A stretch of 64,000 nt of DNA, taken from NCBI GenBank assembly GCA_023150475.1, contig JAKLKU010000001.1:1-64000 (forward strand), written 5' to 3'. This document shows positions 50,904 through 60,138 of the stretch, piece after piece. Below the pieces are notes generated by a model. That model was not told the origin of the DNA, searched no databases, and was given only the letters and a program-made list of their open reading frames with translations. Source of the stretch: Planctomycetota bacterium (lineage in GTDB: Bacteria; Planctomycetota; UBA1135; GCA-002686595). Each line of letters starts with the position of its first letter. The stretch's first letter is position 1. The position numbers and the translations under genes are program-made.

Positions 50904-53005
50904 GCTCGAGCGACTCCGCGCGCGACGACCGGACGGACACGGCGCACGGGCGCGACGCGCGCACGGCCGACACGGCCGACACGGCGCGCCGCGAGCCTCG
51001 TGCGAGTCGCCGCAAGGACCTCGTGTGGCTCGCGGCGATCGTCGGGCTCGCGCTCGTCGTCCGCGTCGTCTACGTGCTGCAGATGCGCTCGAGCCCGCTG
51101 TTCGACGCGCCGCAGATGGACGCGAAGTACCACGTCGATTGGGCGCTCGCGTTCGCGCGCGGCGAGGACTTCCAACCGGGCCCGTTCTTCCGCGCGCCGC
51201 TCTATCCCTGGTTCCTCGGCGGCTGCTTCGAGCTCTTCGGTCCGAACCTGCTCGTGCCCCGGCTGGTGCAGGCCGCGTTCGGTGCGCTCACCGTCGCGTT
51301 GGTCTGGGCGATCGGCCGACGCACGTACGGGACGTTCGTCGCTCGGCTCGCCGCGCTCGGAGCCGCCGTCTCCTGGGTGCTCGTGTTCTACGACGGCGAG
51401 CTCTTGCTCGAGTCGCTCGCGACGCCGCTTGGACTCGCGGCGCTGTGGCTCTTCCTCGTCGCGCGCGACACCGGCCGTGCCCTGCATTTCGCGCTCGCGG
51501 GACTCTCGCTCGGGCTCGCGGCGATCACGCGGCCGAACGTCCTGCTCGTCGCCGTCGTGCTCGCGGGCCTCTGGCTCGTGATCGAACGCGCGCACCTCGG
51601 GCGCACGATCCGCGCACTCGCCATCGCGGCCTTCGCGACCGCGTTGCCGATCCTGCCGATCACTCTCTACAACGGCCTCGTCGGCAAGGACTGGGTGCTG
51701 ATCAGTTCCCAGGCGGGCGTCAACCTCTGGATCGGCAACAACCCGTCGTCCGACGGGGTCAGCGCGATCGTGCCCGGCACACGCGCCGACTGGTGGGGCG
51801 GCTACCACGACGCGATCGCGCTCGCCGAAGCAGCCGCCGGGCGTGAGCTCGCCCCTTCCGAAGTCTCGTCGCACTACACGCAGCGCGCGCTCGGCTTCTG
51901 GCGCGACGACCCTGCCGCGGCGTTCGCGCTCTTCGTGCGCAAGCTGCGGCTCTTCTGGGCCGACTGGGAGATCGGCAACAACGAGGAGCCTCGGTTCCTC
52001 GCGCGTCGTTACGCGCCGATCTCGCGCTTCCTCCCCTACTCGTTCGGCGTGGTCGGTGCGCTGGCATGCATCGGACTCTTCGCGTCGCGCCCCCGACGCG
52101 CTTGGCCGCTCGTCGTCTTCGTCGCCGTGTACTCGCTCGGCGTCGTCGCGTTCTTCGTCTGCTCGCGGTATCGCGCCCCGCTCGTGCCGCTCTTCCTCGT
52201 CTTCGCCGCGCGAGGCGTCGAGTGGACGGTCGCCACGGCACGCGCCGGGCTCTGGATCCGCCTGCTCGGCGGCGCCGCGGTCGCCGCGGGTTCGCTCGCG
52301 ATCTCGTGGTTGCCGCCGCGCGGACTCGCCACCGATGATGCGAACGGGCACCTCGTCGTCGGCAACGCGGAACTCGCCGCCGGCCGCGTCGCACGAGCGC
52401 TCGAGCACTTCACGGCCGCGCTCGACATCGACCCGCAGAACTGGATCGCCCGCCGGCAGTTCGCGTTCGCCCTGCGCGCGAACGGCGACGTCCTCGGTGC
52501 GACGCGCGAGTACCAGTCGGTGCTCGCCGCCCATCCCGACGACGCGCAGGCCCTCGGTGATCTCGCGGACCTCGAACTCGGTCGCGGCGACCGGGCGGCG
52601 GCCGAAACGTACGCGCTCGAGTTGTTGCGTCGCGCGCCGCACGACTCTCGCGCGGACTACACGCTCGGTCGCATCCGTTACGCGGAGCGCCGGCTCGACG
52701 AAGCGCTCGGGCATTTCGAGCGCGCGCTCGAGAAGGACCCGCAGTCCTTCATCGCCGCGTATTCGCTCGGCATGGTCCGACTGGACGCCGGTGACTCGGC
52801 GCGCGCGCTCATCGCGCTCGAGCGTGCACTCGCGACGTCGCAGGCCGCGGCCGCGCCGAGCTTCGAGCTCGACGCCTGGCGGCGCGTGATCGGCCTCTAC
52901 GTCGCGAACGGCGACTTGCAGACGGCGCGGCAACGGCTGCAAGCGGCGCGCGCGCGCTTCCCGGACGCCGTGGAGCTCGCGGCGCTCGAATCGTCGCTCC
53001 GCTAG
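50900..53005 (+). CDS. GT-C-type membrane glycosyltransferase with C-terminal TPR
   Basis: 701 residues. A hydrophilic N-tail (about 40 residues, Asp/Arg/Thr-rich) leads to about 10-12 membrane helices of the PMT_2/ArnT type. The first loop has MDAKYHVDWALAFARG and PFFRAPLYPWFLG, with the Asp expected to be catalytic; CSRYRAPLVPLFL ends the helices. The last 220 residues (about 480-701) are TPR repeats (GRVARALEHFTAALDIDPQN, RRLDEALGHFERALEKDPQ), probably periplasmic. GT-C enzymes transfer sugars from polyprenyl-phosphate donors to proteins or lipids outside the membrane. A second protein of the same plan lies at 57603. The upstream lipoprotein overlaps by 4 bp, so both probably act on one surface substrate. 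Confidence 0.87.
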   Translation: MSSSDSARDDRTDTAHGRDARTADTADTARREPRASRRKDLVWLAAIVGLALVVRVVYVLQMRSSPLFDAPQMDAKYHVDWALAFARGEDFQPGPFFRAPLYPWFLGGCFELFGPNLLVPRLVQAAFGALTVALVWAIGRRTYGTFVARLAALGAAVSWVLVFYDGELLLESLATPLGLAALWLFLVARDTGRALHFALAGLSLGLAAITRPNVLLVAVVLAGLWLVIERAHLGRTIRALAIAAFATALPILPITLYNGLVGKDWVLISSQAGVNLWIGNNPSSDGVSAIVPGTRADWWGGYHDAIALAEAAAGRELAPSEVSSHYTQRALGFWRDDPAAAFALFVRKLRLFWADWEIGNNEEPRFLARRYAPISRFLPYSFGVVGALACIGLFASRPRRAWPLVVFVAVYSLGVVAFFVCSRYRAPLVPLFLVFAARGVEWTVATARAGLWIRLLGGAAVAAGSLAISWLPPRGLATDDANGHLVVGNAELAAGRVARALEHFTAALDIDPQNWIARRQFAFALRANGDVLGATREYQSVLAAHPDDAQALGDLADLELGRGDRAAAETYALELLRRAPHDSRADYTLGRIRYAERRLDEALGHFERALEKDPQSFIAAYSLGMVRLDAGDSARALIALERALATSQAAAAPSFELDAWRRVIGLYVANGDLQTARQRLQAARARFPDAVELAALESSLR

Positions 53006-53076
53006 GACCGAGCCTCGTGCGCTGGATCACGGCACACGAGGCTCGAGAGCCCGACCACGCCGCGCGTCGCGGACGA

Positions 53077-54420
53077 CTACGGTTGGATCGTGAAGGCGAG
53101 ACCCTCGGAAAGGTGTGCACCCGCCGAACGGCCCGGGTCACGCGACCAACACTGCACGCCGACCCGCGCGCCCGGCACCAACGCCGCGTCGACTCCGGCG
53201 CACAAGAGCCCTTGGAAGTCCGCGGTCGCGACGCCCGAACACGTTCCGGCGCGCCCGCCGCTCGCGCCCGCCGAGAAACTCTTGACGTCGCCGCCGATGC
53301 ACAACGCGCCTCCGCGGAAAGCGCGCGGCGCACCGACGCTCGTGCCGTAGAGCCACACGGCCTTCGAGCCGCCGACCAGATTCGAAGCCGTGAGCTCGAA
53401 CGCTCCGTTGCCGCAACGCGACGCCGCCGCGACGCCGAGCGCCGTCAACGTCGGCGTGCAGCCGATGGAGTTGCTCGTCGACGGACAGAACGTCGTGACC
53501 GAGTCCGCGAGGCCGCACGAACCGTCCGCTTCGAGTCGCAGCCAGAAGCCGGCGAACGGGTTCGCGGGATAGCCGCCGAACCAGTAGCAGTAGGTGCCCG
53601 TCGCCGGCGCGGCGCAACCCGCCGGCGGATTGCCGCCGACCGGCGCGTCGTCCACGTTGAGCCAGTAGAGATCCTGGTTGTCGAGCCCCGTGCCGCACGC
53701 CGTCCCGAAGATCGGGTCGACTCCGGGCGGGATGCCGAACGTGCCTGCACCGCCAGGGATTGACGGCTCGCCGGAGATCAACGGGCCCGATTGAGTGCCG
53801 GGACCGTTCTGCCGGAAGCGCCACACGAACTGGTCCGTCGAGCGCGAGGACGCCGTCAGGCACGGCGACGTCGTGCCCGAGCTCAACGCGATGATCCAAC
53901 ACCCGAGGCTTCCCGCGCTGGTGCTCCCGGGCAACGGGAACCCGAGCGCCGAACTGTCGAACGAGAAGATGCCGGCCGTGAACGCAGGCGGCACACCGTC
54001 GAACCCGAACGTGCACGAGCCACGGGCGGCGAGACCCGGTTCGGTGTCGTGCAGCTCGAAGTCGATGTCGACGGAGCCCGTCGACTGTGTCGTGCAGTAG
54101 GCGATCTCGGCGGTCGTCAACGCGTGCTTGCCGCGCACGCCTCCGAACGGGACTCGACCTTCGTCGTACACGTCTTCGCACGACAGAACTCCGAGGTAGA
54201 ACGCGCCGCCGGACCACGTGCACGTGTTGTCGTAGATCGTCTGCGCGACCGAAAGCACCGCAGCGTCGGGCCGGATGAACTTGCCGGTGCCGAGGTCGAA
54301 GACACCTGCGTGGCGCACGTTGGGCGATGCGTGCTCCAAGCGCGAGAGGTCGAGAGTCTGACCGACGACGGGCGCGGTCCAACCAAGCGTCGCGAGCACG
54401 AAGGGAATCGAGCGGATCAT
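53077..54420 (-). CDS. Secreted Cys-rich protein with conserved C-terminal module (paralog A)
   Basis: 447 residues. Signal peptide (SIPFVLATLGWTAPVVG). The N-terminal half (about 20-320) is Cys-rich and shares a plan with the next product leftward in coordinate order at 54761: RHAGVFDLGTGKF, DNTCTWSGGAFYLG, CEDVYDEGRVP, GEPSIPGGAGTFGIP, GYPANPFAGFWLR. The final 120 residues (FCPSTSNSIGC to FTIQP) are the module also ending the GSDH-type protein at 46812. GAGGATTGCTCCC before the ATG is a weak Shine-Dalgarno. Probably surface-exposed, held by disulfides. Function not known; sugar or matrix binding is a possibility. Confidence 0.75.
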   Translation of the reverse strand: MIRSIPFVLATLGWTAPVVGQTLDLSRLEHASPNVRHAGVFDLGTGKFIRPDAAVLSVAQTIYDNTCTWSGGAFYLGVLSCEDVYDEGRVPFGGVRGKHALTTAEIAYCTTQSTGSVDIDFELHDTEPGLAARGSCTFGFDGVPPAFTAGIFSFDSSALGFPLPGSTSAGSLGCWIIALSSGTTSPCLTASSRSTDQFVWRFRQNGPGTQSGPLISGEPSIPGGAGTFGIPPGVDPIFGTACGTGLDNQDLYWLNVDDAPVGGNPPAGCAAPATGTYCYWFGGYPANPFAGFWLRLEADGSCGLADSVTTFCPSTSNSIGCTPTLTALGVAAASRCGNGAFELTASNLVGGSKAVWLYGTSVGAPRAFRGGALCIGGDVKSFSAGASGGRAGTCSGVATADFQGLLCAGVDAALVPGARVGVQCWSRDPGRSAGAHLSEGLAFTIQP

Positions 54421-54760
54421 GGGAGCAATCCTCGGCGTGGAAAGAGGGAAGGAACGGCCGACGCAGGAGACGTCACCGGAGTGCGTTACCGAAGGCGCCT
54501 CGAAAGAGGACGATCGGCCTCGGCTCTCGGTTCCTCACTGCGAGCCCTCGGGCGCATCGGAACGTGAGCGAAGCCTGCGCGACCGGCGGTCATGGTCCTC
54601 GCGCCTTGGTGAAGAGGACGGCGCCCGCGCACTCGGCGGTTCGGACTTCTAGCCAAAACGAACAGGGTGCCGCGTGCCGCGAACCGCGGAGACGAAAAAA
54701 CCGAGGGCGCCGCCGGATGGCGACGCCCTCGGGTTCGTTGGCTCTGTCGAGCCGCCTACA
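54421..54760. other. Intergenic gap between the two paralogs
   Basis: 340 bp without a gene. It holds the intrinsic terminator of paralog B at 54695-54732 and, next to 54420, the leader of paralog A. No clear -35/-10 pair was found for paralog A. Confidence 0.5.
54695..54732 (-). terminator. Intrinsic terminator after paralog B
   Basis: On the minus strand a 9-bp perfect stem CCGAGGGCG/CGCCCTCGG (54724-54732 with 54701-54709), with a GC-rich loop that can itself pair, is followed by TTTTTT (54700-54695). It lies 28 nt after the stop at 54761. This is the best canonical rho-independent terminator seen in the window and suggests a strongly expressed gene. Confidence 0.85.
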
Positions 54761-56110
54761 TCACGGGCAGATCGTGAAGCTGATCGCCGAGGAGAGGCTC
54801 GTCGTGCTCGGGCTGTTCGGGTCACGGGTCCAGGCTTGCGCACCGACCAAAGCACCCGCGACCAGAGCGGCGTCGGAGCCGCTGCAGATACGCGCGTTGA
54901 AGTTGGTCGTGTACGTGCCGTTGCAGGCCGTGCCTTGACCACCCGACGCTTGCACCGAGAGGCGCTTGATCGCCGGCTTGATGCAGAGGTGACCGCCTTG
55001 GAAGGCGACGCCGTTCAGGCCGTTGGTGCCGTAGAACCAGAGACCGTTCTTGTTGCCGACGAGGTTCGCAACCGTGAGGTTGAACGCCGGACCCGCGCAG
55101 TTCGCGACGTTCGGGATACCGGACGACGCGACCGTCGGGGTGCAGCCGAGGCTGTTGACCTTGGCGGTGCAGTACGGCGTCACGTTGCCCGTGCAGCCGG
55201 CGCAGTTGCCGTCACCTTCGACGCGGAACCAGTAGCCGGCGAACGGGTTCGTCGGGTAGCCGCCGAACCAGTAGCAGCCGGTGCTGAGCGCGCCAACGCA
55301 GCCCGCGGGCGGAACGCCGCCAGCCGGGGTGTTGTCGGTGTTGATCCAGTCGAGGTCCTGGCTGTCGAGACCGTGACCGCACGGGGTGCCGAAGATCGGG
55401 TCCGTGCCGGCCGGAATCGCGAAGGTGCCCGCGCCACCCGGGATCGACGGTTCACCCGAGAGGATCGGGCCCGACGCCGTGGCGAGGTTGTTGTTCTGGC
55501 GGAAGCGCCAGACGAACTGGTCAGCGGAGTTCGCGGACGAGGTCACGCAGACCTGGCCCGTGCCGCCCGAGAAGCCGACGATCCAGCAGCTCACGCCGCC
55601 GACTTGCGTCGCGCCGGGGAGCGGGAAGCCCGCCGCCGAGCTGTCGAAGCCGACGAGGCCCGCCGTGAACGGCGGCGGGGTACCCGCGCCACCGAACGTG
55701 CAGGCGCCGCCGCCACCGAGGGCAGCTTGCGTGTCGAACATTTCCCAGTCGATGTCGGCCGTGCCCGTCGTCGCGGCGGTGCAGTAGGCGATCTCCCACG
55801 ACTTCATGTTGTGGTCAGCGCCGACGCCGCCGTTCGGGATGCGGCCTTCATCGTAGTCGTCTTCGCACGCCGCGGCGCCGACGTAGAACGCGCCGCCCGC
55901 CCACGTGCAGTCGTTGCGGTAGATGTTCTGCAGAACGGCAGTCTGGGCCGAGTGCGCAGCCGTGTTGAACTTGCCGGTCTTCAAGTTGAAGACGCCGGCG
56001 TGCTTGACCGGAACCGTGATCGGCTGGATCCGGCTCAGGTTCACTTGCTGCGCGGACGCGGCGGCACAGAGCACAGCAACGGCCGACGCGACCAGAGAGG
56101 AACGAAGCAT
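54761..56110 (-). CDS. Secreted Cys-rich protein with conserved C-terminal module (paralog B)
   Basis: 449 residues. Signal peptide (LVASAVAVLCAAASA). Same plan as paralog A at 53077: KHAGVFNLKTGKF, NDCTWAGGAFYVG, CEDDYDEGRIP, SGEPSIPGGAGTFAIP, GYPTNPFAGYWFR, then YCTAKVNSLGC through GGHLCIKPAIKR and WTRDPNSPSTTSL to FTICP. The last 130 residues match the GSDH-type protein C-terminus. A strong Shine-Dalgarno (CAGGAGAAAGTTC), a recognisable promoter and a strong terminator point to high expression, perhaps as a major extracellular or surface protein. Catalytic residues not seen; several Cys pairs suggest disulfides. Confidence 0.8.
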   Translation of the reverse strand: MLRSSLVASAVAVLCAAASAQQVNLSRIQPITVPVKHAGVFNLKTGKFNTAAHSAQTAVLQNIYRNDCTWAGGAFYVGAAACEDDYDEGRIPNGGVGADHNMKSWEIAYCTAATTGTADIDWEMFDTQAALGGGGACTFGGAGTPPPFTAGLVGFDSSAAGFPLPGATQVGGVSCWIVGFSGGTGQVCVTSSANSADQFVWRFRQNNNLATASGPILSGEPSIPGGAGTFAIPAGTDPIFGTPCGHGLDSQDLDWINTDNTPAGGVPPAGCVGALSTGCYWFGGYPTNPFAGYWFRVEGDGNCAGCTGNVTPYCTAKVNSLGCTPTVASSGIPNVANCAGPAFNLTVANLVGNKNGLWFYGTNGLNGVAFQGGHLCIKPAIKRLSVQASGGQGTACNGTYTTNFNARICSGSDAALVAGALVGAQAWTRDPNSPSTTSLSSAISFTICP

Positions 56111-56158
56111 GAACTTTCTCCTGAAAAGTGGTTGTGAAGGGGAGAGAACCTTGAAGGA

Positions 56159-56188
56159 AATCTAGCGCGGCGACGCAAAAAGCGTCAA
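56159..56188 (-). promoter_or_regulatory. Sigma-70-like promoter of paralog B
   Basis: TTGACG (56188-56183 on the minus strand, 5 of 6 to consensus), 18-bp spacer, TAGATT (56164-56159, 4 of 6). Transcription would start near 56152, giving a leader of about 40 nt with AGGAG near the ATG at 56110. A GACGC-TTTTT-GCGTC hairpin overlaps the -35 box and could be an operator. Confidence 0.6.
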
Positions 56189-56399
56189 CCGGAATTCCCG
56201 ACGCTGTAGGACTCCGCTGGCCGCTCGTAGGTTCCTTCTTTTCGCCGCATCGTCGCGCACCGTCGCCCGTTCGGAACCGTACTCGACGGCTCCGAGAGAG
56301 GCGCGCCTGCGCAACGGCGAGGCGATACCAAACGTACCCCAACGGCCCCACCTGGGAAGGGGGGGCGTCGACGAAATCCAAGGCGCCGAGCGGCGGGTC

Positions 56400-57503
56400 T
56401 CAGCCGTCGCGTTTCTTTCCACACTGGGCGCAGAAACGTGCGTCGGCGGCGAGCGGCGCGGAGCAGCCTGCGCAGGTGGCGGACGCGGCGACCTTCGGCC
56501 GCAGTTCGGCGCCGCACGCCGCACAGAATTTCCCGGCGCCGACGCTCTGGCCACAGGCGCCGCAGACCACGCCCGACGCCGCGGGAGCCAGGGTCTGCCC
56601 GCCGTGCGCGTCGCGGACGAGCATCTGCGCGAGCCCGAAGCCGACCCCGAGACCGGCCCCGCCGAGCAGCGTGCCGCCGGCTTCGCCTCCCCCGCCACCC
56701 TTCGCCATGCCTTCGCCGGCGCCCATCATCGCCTTGCCCGCGGCGAAGCGTTGGTACGCGTCCACCCCACCGACGGTGCGGAGGTACGCCGCATCGGTGT
56801 AGAGCCGCTTCAGGTTCGACGCGTCGTCTTCGTCGATCGCGATCACGAAGTTGCCGAGGCGCACGATGTCGAGGCCGTAGCTCGCGACGTGTTGGTCGAG
56901 CGCGTCGAGCACCGCCTTCTCGACTTCCTCCGTGTATGCGCCGGACGTGACGTCGAGCAGCGGCCACTTGTTCTTGACGCAGAGCTCCGCGATGCGATCG
57001 CGCAAGACCTTGAGCACCTGCTCCTTCATCCACGCGCCGACGTGCAGCGGATCCGCGCGGCCCATGCCGACGAGCCCGACGATCAGTTGCTCGGGCTCGA
57101 GCACTTTGAACGAGAACTCGCCGTGCACCATCGTCTCGACGGGCACGCCGCTCTTCGGATCCTCGACGTGGCCGATGCGGCCGCCGAACTTCACGCCGGT
57201 GAACTCGCGCGTCGAGACGAAGAAGACTTCGGCGATGAAGACGTTGCCGCCGGTGAAGCTGTCGACCAGGTTCGACAGGAACGGCAGGTTGAGCGAGTCG
57301 AGCGTGTGGCGGCCGGGCCCGAGCGTGCCGACCACCTTGCCGTCGCGGAAGAACACCGCCTTCTCGTCGGACTCGACGGTCAACTGCGACTTCATCGGGA
57401 TCGTCGGATCCGGATGCTTCCAGACGACCTGTGACTTCGCGTCGTCCGGGCGAGCGATCATCATCTCGCCGACGCCGCGCTTGAGCCAATCCATCACTCC
57501 CAT
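56400..57503 (-). CDS. SPFH-domain protein with C-terminal zinc ribbons
   Basis: 367 residues. Residues about 15-250 match the SPFH/band-7-like virion-core protein family (YdjI-like): GTLGPGRHTLDSLNLPFLS, VKFGGRIGHVEDPKSGVPVETMVHGEFSFKV, YGLDIVRLGNFVIAID. After a Gly/Ala-rich hydrophobic region (about 275-310), two CxxC zinc ribbons follow (CGACGQSVGAGKFCAACG and CAGCSAPLAADARFCAQCG). AGGAGG lies 5 nt before the ATG, one of the best Shine-Dalgarnos in the window. SPFH proteins form membrane-associated scaffolds; ribbon function is unknown. Two genes away, the product at 60217 also has zinc ribbons and a membrane tail, so they may work together. Confidence 0.85.
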   Translation of the reverse strand: MGVMDWLKRGVGEMMIARPDDAKSQVVWKHPDPTIPMKSQLTVESDEKAVFFRDGKVVGTLGPGRHTLDSLNLPFLSNLVDSFTGGNVFIAEVFFVSTREFTGVKFGGRIGHVEDPKSGVPVETMVHGEFSFKVLEPEQLIVGLVGMGRADPLHVGAWMKEQVLKVLRDRIAELCVKNKWPLLDVTSGAYTEEVEKAVLDALDQHVASYGLDIVRLGNFVIAIDEDDASNLKRLYTDAAYLRTVGGVDAYQRFAAGKAMMGAGEGMAKGGGGGEAGGTLLGGAGLGVGFGLAQMLVRDAHGGQTLAPAASGVVCGACGQSVGAGKFCAACGAELRPKVAASATCAGCSAPLAADARFCAQCGKKRDG

Positions 57504-57602
57504 GCGATCCTCCTAGTGGTTCGTGTGCGGGTACGTGGAGCCGCCGCCTACGCGCACGGTAGGCGATCCTTCACGGGCCGCCAAGAACCGCGCGAATCCC
57601 CT

Positions 57603-60092
57603 CTACTTCGCAGCTGGAACCGCGGGCGGCAGTCGGAACGGTTGTCGCGCGCGGAACTGCGCGGCGAGCCCCTCCATCTGTGCGGCGAAGTCGCTCGCGC
57701 CGAAGCTCTTCGCGCGCTCGGCGGCGGCCGCTGCTGCGGCGGCGGCTTCGTCGAATCGTCCGTTCTCCGCCAGCGCGAGCGCGCAGACCTCCAACACCTG
57801 CGGCATGTCCGGCGCGCCGGCACGCAACGCCTCGGCGAGTTGCAACGCCATCGCGCCGTCGCGCTCCGCAGCATTCGGGGAACTCGCGAGCAGCTTGGCG
57901 AGTCCGATCGCGGCGTTGCCGTCCGAACCGTTGGCGACGAGCGCGTTGCGCAGACGCTCGATCGCGGCGCCGTAACGACCGGTGGCGATCAGGAGACCGA
58001 TCAAACGGTCGCGCGCCGCGAGGCACACGGGATCGTTCGCTCCGGTCGCATCGACGAGGTGCGCGCGCTCGGCGAGCGGCGACCAAGCCGCTTCTGCCTC
58101 CGCGGCGCGCCCCAGGGCCTCGAGCGCGACGCCTCGCGAGTAGACGAGGAACGTGTTGCCGGGCGCGATCCGCAGTCCCTGGTCGTAGTGCGCGAGCGCC
58201 GTCTGGGCGTCGCCGAGTTGCACGAGACAGTTGCCGAGCCCGAGGAGCGACTCGACGTCGTTCGGTTCCGCGGCGAGCGCTCGGCGGAAGTTGGCCGCGG
58301 CCTGCTCCAACTCGCCGGCTTCCGCTTGAGCGCGCGCGAGCGTCCGCGCCGCGTACGCGTCACCGGAGTCCTGGGCGAGCGCCGCCTCGGCGACACGACG
58401 CGCGTCCTCGGAACGGCCAGTCGCACGCAGCACCTCCGCGAGCAATCCGACGGACGCAGGATCGCCGCGCTCGGCGGCGCGACGCAAGTGGCGTTCGGCG
58501 GACTGCAGATCGTTGCGGTTCAAGTACGCCGCGCCGACCATGCGCTCGTGGTCGGTGCGCAAGCCTTCGACGACGTCGAGTGGTCCACCTTCGTCGTACC
58601 ACCGCGCACCGACGCCCAATCCGAGCGCGAGAGCGACGAGCGCGACGAAGAACGACTCGCGTCTCCGCCACGCCTCGAACAACGCGAAGCTCGCGAACAC
58701 CGCGACCGCCGGCAGCGCCGGCACGCGGTAACGCGCGGAGTAGTGGTACACGATCACCGCGACGAGCGGCAATCCGATCACGACGACGCCAGGCAACCAC
58801 AGCGCCGAACGCCGCGCGAGCAGGACCCCGACGAAGGACAGCGCGACGAGCCACGCGACGTGGATCGGCGCGGCTCGCAGTCGCGAAGCGAAGCCCGACT
58901 CGATCTCGAGCGCGGGCACGTAGGAGTCGGTGACGTTCGCACCCGTCACGAACCAACGGAACTTCAACCAGAGCAGCTTCGCCGCGGCGGCCGGTTCGCC
59001 GAACCAGAAGTCCAACCCACGGCCGTAGAAGTAGCGGTCCGCGCCGGTCCATCCGAGCGCCGGGTCGCCGGTCTTCTCGCGCGCCAGCGCGAGTGCGGAC
59101 GACTCCTGACGATCGCGCAACACGCTCACGCCTTCGAGCTCCTGGTAGAGCCCGATCGCACCGGGTTGGTTCCCGATCGCGAACGCGAGTCCGCCTTGCG
59201 TCGACACGGGGATGAACTCGTGCGCGGCGAGCCAGTTGTGCACCGGCGCCGGCGCGATCGCGAGCGCCGTGACGCCGACGAGCCACGCCACGCGTCCGCG
59301 CGGCAACTTGCCGTTGCGCGCACGCCACGCCGCCCACGCGCAGAGGAGCAATGCGGCGGGCAACATCACTGGGTTCGCGAGCACCGCGAGGCCGAGCGCG
59401 AGTCCGGCGCGCACGGCTCGAACGGGTCGCGCGCTCGCGTCGAGCTGCGCCCACTCCCACCACGTCCATGCGACGAGGAAGATCTGCAGACTCGGCGGCG
59501 AAATGCGTTGCACGAAGAACGCGGCGTCGGCGCAGAAAGCGAAGAGCGCGGCGGCGCCGAGTCCGACGGCCGGACCGCCGAGCCGTCGCCCGAGCGCACC
59601 GACGAGAGCCGTCGAACCGAGATGCAACGCGAGTTGGCACACGTAGACCGCGAGCCAGCCGCCGCCCGCGAGTTGCAGCAACGCGAGCAAGTACGCGTAG
59701 AGCGGCGGAACGTGGAAGGGCTCGGCGCCGACCCAAGCGCCGGACGCGATCCGCTCGGCCCACTGCCAGTAGGTCTTCGCGTCCGCCTGGAGCCCGGAGA
59801 CCAACGGATTCTCCGACCACGCCTGCGACAGGATCCACGCGTGCACGATGAGCGCGACGGACACGATCACGCCGAGCCCGAGCGCGAACCCACCGAACGG
59901 GCCGCCCGTCGCGCCGCCTGCCGACGAGTCACGGGGTGGACTCGCGGCGGCTCGCGCCCCGGACGTCGTTCCGGCGGGCGCGGCGCCTTCCGCTCGTGCG
60001 CCTTCCGCGCGCGCGTCTGCGCTCGCGGCACTCGCCGCGCCGTGCGCGAGCGTTTCGGAGTCGACTCGCTGCGGATCCGGCTCGGCGTTCAT
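57603..60092 (-). CDS. GT-C-type membrane glycosyltransferase with C-terminal TPR (second copy)
   Basis: 829 residues, ATG 60092. Low-complexity Ala/Glu/Gly N-tail (about 60 residues), then about 10-12 membrane helices resembling the PMT_2/ArnT type. QADAKTYWQWAERIASG and PFHVPPLYAYLLALLQL mirror the equivalent loop of the protein at 50900, as do FAIGNQPGAIGLYQEL and SARYRVPALP. The C-terminal 300 residues are TPRs (LQSAERHLRRAAERGD, GELEQAAANFRRALAAEPND, QTALAHYDQGLRIAPGN). Likely inner-membrane glycosyltransferase acting outside on proteins or lipids, substrate unknown. Its promoter has a perfect TTGACA. Likely followed by the SPFH gene with a 99-bp gap. Confidence 0.87.
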   Translation of the reverse strand: MNAEPDPQRVDSETLAHGAASAASADARAEGARAEGAAPAGTTSGARAAASPPRDSSAGGATGGPFGGFALGLGVIVSVALIVHAWILSQAWSENPLVSGLQADAKTYWQWAERIASGAWVGAEPFHVPPLYAYLLALLQLAGGGWLAVYVCQLALHLGSTALVGALGRRLGGPAVGLGAAALFAFCADAAFFVQRISPPSLQIFLVAWTWWEWAQLDASARPVRAVRAGLALGLAVLANPVMLPAALLLCAWAAWRARNGKLPRGRVAWLVGVTALAIAPAPVHNWLAAHEFIPVSTQGGLAFAIGNQPGAIGLYQELEGVSVLRDRQESSALALAREKTGDPALGWTGADRYFYGRGLDFWFGEPAAAAKLLWLKFRWFVTGANVTDSYVPALEIESGFASRLRAAPIHVAWLVALSFVGVLLARRSALWLPGVVVIGLPLVAVIVYHYSARYRVPALPAVAVFASFALFEAWRRRESFFVALVALALGLGVGARWYDEGGPLDVVEGLRTDHERMVGAAYLNRNDLQSAERHLRRAAERGDPASVGLLAEVLRATGRSEDARRVAEAALAQDSGDAYAARTLARAQAEAGELEQAAANFRRALAAEPNDVESLLGLGNCLVQLGDAQTALAHYDQGLRIAPGNTFLVYSRGVALEALGRAAEAEAAWSPLAERAHLVDATGANDPVCLAARDRLIGLLIATGRYGAAIERLRNALVANGSDGNAAIGLAKLLASSPNAAERDGAMALQLAEALRAGAPDMPQVLEVCALALAENGRFDEAAAAAAAAAERAKSFGASDFAAQMEGLAAQFRARQPFRLPPAVPAAK

Positions 60093-60098
60093 CCCGTG

Positions 60099-60127
60099 AT
60101 CGAAACGGCGCGCGGGAACACTGTCAA
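60099..60127 (-). promoter_or_regulatory. Sigma-70-like promoter of the GT-C/TPR gene
   Basis: Perfect -35 TTGACA (minus strand, 60127-60122), 17-bp spacer, TTCGAT (60104-60099), and only 6 nt to the ATG at 60092. A leaderless or nearly leaderless mRNA is predicted. Confidence 0.6.
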
Positions 60128-60138
60128 GGCGCCGATGC

